64,000 nt of DNA from DASXQK01 sp963757155 (GTDB taxonomy: Bacteria; Pseudomonadota; Alphaproteobacteria; Dongiales; Dongiaceae), in assembly GCA_963757155.1 (NCBI GenBank), contig CAVWQS010000034.1:59671-123670 (forward strand), read 5' to 3'. Numbering within the stretch: position 1 is the stretch's first letter; each line of letters opens with the position of its first letter. A program made the translations under genes and the position numbers. Positions 62,909-64,000 of the stretch are shown here, one piece after another. The notes beneath the pieces are model-generated. The model was not told where the DNA came from, made no database searches, and was given only the letters and a program-made list of their open reading frames with translations.

Positions 62909-63745
62909 ATGCGCCGGATCAGCCTGCTGTGCTTGCTGTTGCTGCCGGTGGTGGTGGCCTGCGCGGATCAGCGCCTGAAGACGACCCTCGACGTTCCGAT
63001 TCCGACCTTGTCCTACGCCGCCGCCCTCGACGGCGGCAAGGTCACGCCCATCACCAGTCCCATTATCGTCAGATACGCCGCCTTCCCCGCCGCCTCCTTC
63101 GAGCGGCTGCTCCTGGTCAAGGCGGCGGGCCCGACGAAGACATTGACGAGCATGGAGCGCGTGGCCGGCCCGACCTTTGCCGAGGCCCGCGGAGATCTGA
63201 TCGCCATTATCTTCATCGTCAAAGAGGTGAGTTGGCGCGGCAATCTGCCGTCTGTCCGCGAAGCCGGTCTCGCTCTCAAAGGCACGAAGGTGACCTTTCT
63301 CGTCCCGCCCTATGGTCCGGTCGCCAAGACGGATGTCTCCCTGCCGTCCGCGAAGATCGATCGGGCGCAAGCGGAGACGATCGAACATCATCTCCGCGAG
63401 GAATTCTTCAACGCGCACGAGCTGCCGGACACGGGCTTTCGTCAGAACGACACGTCGCCGATCAACGAAACCTATCCGACCAAATTCGGCGCCCGGCCGG
63501 ATTCCTTCGAAGGCAGAGTGACGGTGCAGGGAAAGGGATCCTACCGGGGGCGCCCTGTCGTCGTGTTCGACCTCACCGGCGTCGGAACCGTGAACGGCCA
63601 GCCGATGGGCATGCACGCCCATCTATTTCTCGACACGGCCACCGGCATCGTGAGCCATGCGGAACTGCTTGCCGAAGGAACACCTGCGATCCACGGCGAC
63701 GCCATACCGATGCGACTTCGAATCATCGACGACATCCGCTTTTGA
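62909..63745 (+). CDS. Hypothetical lipoprotein (278 aa)
   Basis: The N-terminus RRISLLCLLLLPVVVACADQ carries a lipobox-like VVAC, so it is probably lipidated and periplasmic. The rest is a beta-rich soluble region (VTVQGKGSYRGRPVVVFDLT, then PMGMHAHLFLDTATGIVSHA) with no membrane segments and no family I recognise. The downstream neighbour is a DUF72 remnant; the upstream region is debris. Start ATG 62909 fits the signal peptide; it lacks a strong ribosome site (GAGGTAG). Confidence 0.7.
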   Translation: MRRISLLCLLLLPVVVACADQRLKTTLDVPIPTLSYAAALDGGKVTPITSPIIVRYAAFPAASFERLLLVKAAGPTKTLTSMERVAGPTFAEARGDLIAIIFIVKEVSWRGNLPSVREAGLALKGTKVTFLVPPYGPVAKTDVSLPSAKIDRAQAETIEHHLREEFFNAHELPDTGFRQNDTSPINETYPTKFGARPDSFEGRVTVQGKGSYRGRPVVVFDLTGVGTVNGQPMGMHAHLFLDTATGIVSHAELLAEGTPAIHGDAIPMRLRIIDDIRF

Positions 63746-63770
63746 GCCCGCGCCTCTCCAGGCCGATCTC

Positions 63771-63930
63771 TCAGGCCGGCAGGCGCTCGATCAGCGCCAT
63801 GGCGGCGGCGGGCGCCTTGGGCTTGAAGCCGTTGACCATGTAGATGAAGACGTCGCGGGATTTGGGCGGCTACTTCTCGGGCGCGCGGATCGCCACGAGG
63901 CCCTCCGCCGTCCCGCCCTTCGACTAGGCG
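63771..63930 (-). pseudogene. C-terminal remnant of a DUF72 family protein
   Basis: On the minus strand AEGLVAIRAPEK, a TAG stop, then KSRDVFIYMVNGFKPKAPAA and MALIERLPA ends at 63771. This is the characteristic DUF72 ending (R-D-V-F-V-Y-x-I-N-G-x-K). In-frame stops lie within and before it, and no upstream half is visible before the window ends at 64000. Confidence 0.55.
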
Positions 63931-64000
63931 TGGCCGATCGCAGCCTCAGCCTGCCGTAACTTTCGGAGGGTCAACACGAGAGCCTACATGTCCGAGTTGG

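Overview
The window looks like a stretch of chromosome from a high-GC alphaproteobacterium, most likely a soil or plant-associated Rhodospirillales or Hyphomicrobiales relative. This is inferred from base composition, the density of ABC uptake operons with alphaproteobacterial-type subunits, several class III cyclases, a SARP/TolB-type regulator and small proteins typical of that class. No rRNA, tRNA, CRISPR array or replication origin was seen.

Layout. 1-10.2 kb: a partial BTAD/TolB-like regulator, a small protein, and a minus-strand dipeptide/oligopeptide ABC operon (binding protein, two permeases, a fused double ATPase) leading into an unusual ATP-grasp ligase joined in frame to an M32 carboxypeptidase, whose peptidase half is frameshifted twice. 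10.5-13.5 kb: a protease-dead HtrA-like PDZ protein, a HAD hydrolase and an adenylate/guanylate cyclase. 14.0-19.7 kb: a tight five-gene plus-strand operon (zinc deacylase, DapF-type epimerase, class V PLP enzyme, trimethylamine-dehydrogenase-like flavoenzyme, GNAT acetyltransferase) with no obvious known pathway. 19.7-26.7 kb: MFS and FUSC transporters, a DUF1499 protein, dodecin, a DeoR regulator and an orphan solute-binding protein. 26.7-28.5 kb: intergenic repeats and a decayed IS110/IS1111 transposase. 28.5-40.2 kb: enoyl-CoA hydratase and CoA transferase, an acyltransferase, a metallo-beta-lactamase-fold protein with a damaged metal site, DUF488, a thioredoxin-like protein, a Gly/Asn/Trp-rich exported protein, pirin, the methionine-salvage pair mtnK/mtnA, and an M24 protein of DddP type. 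40.3-45.9 kb: an intact ugp glycerol-3-phosphate uptake operon with an upstream phosphodiesterase-type gene. 46-50.5 kb: a second solute ABC operon in which all four genes are frameshifted. 50.5-64 kb: a gene graveyard (remnants of TolC, VWA, LigD, GST, cyclase, DUF72 and two transposases) mixed with intact genes: an AcpA-like phosphoesterase, an amino-acid ABC operon, a B12-binding radical SAM enzyme, a FUSC protein, a GAF-PAS-PAS cyclase and a lipoprotein.

Two themes run through it. The first is nutrient uptake: peptides, glycerol phosphate, amino acids and unidentified solutes, with phosphodiesterase and phosphatase genes close by. The second is gene decay: about a dozen otherwise full-length genes carry single-base frame disruptions. 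Some may be assembly errors, since mtnA and the MFS gene look selected and complete apart from one shift. The ABC operon at 46.7-50.5 kb and the fragments after 50.5 kb look more like genuine decay.

The strongest candidates for something new are the ATP-grasp/M32 fusion tied to a peptide transporter, the five-gene operon at 14.0-19.7 kb, and the DddP-like M24 protein that keeps all six metal ligands but lacks the recalled catalytic aspartate.
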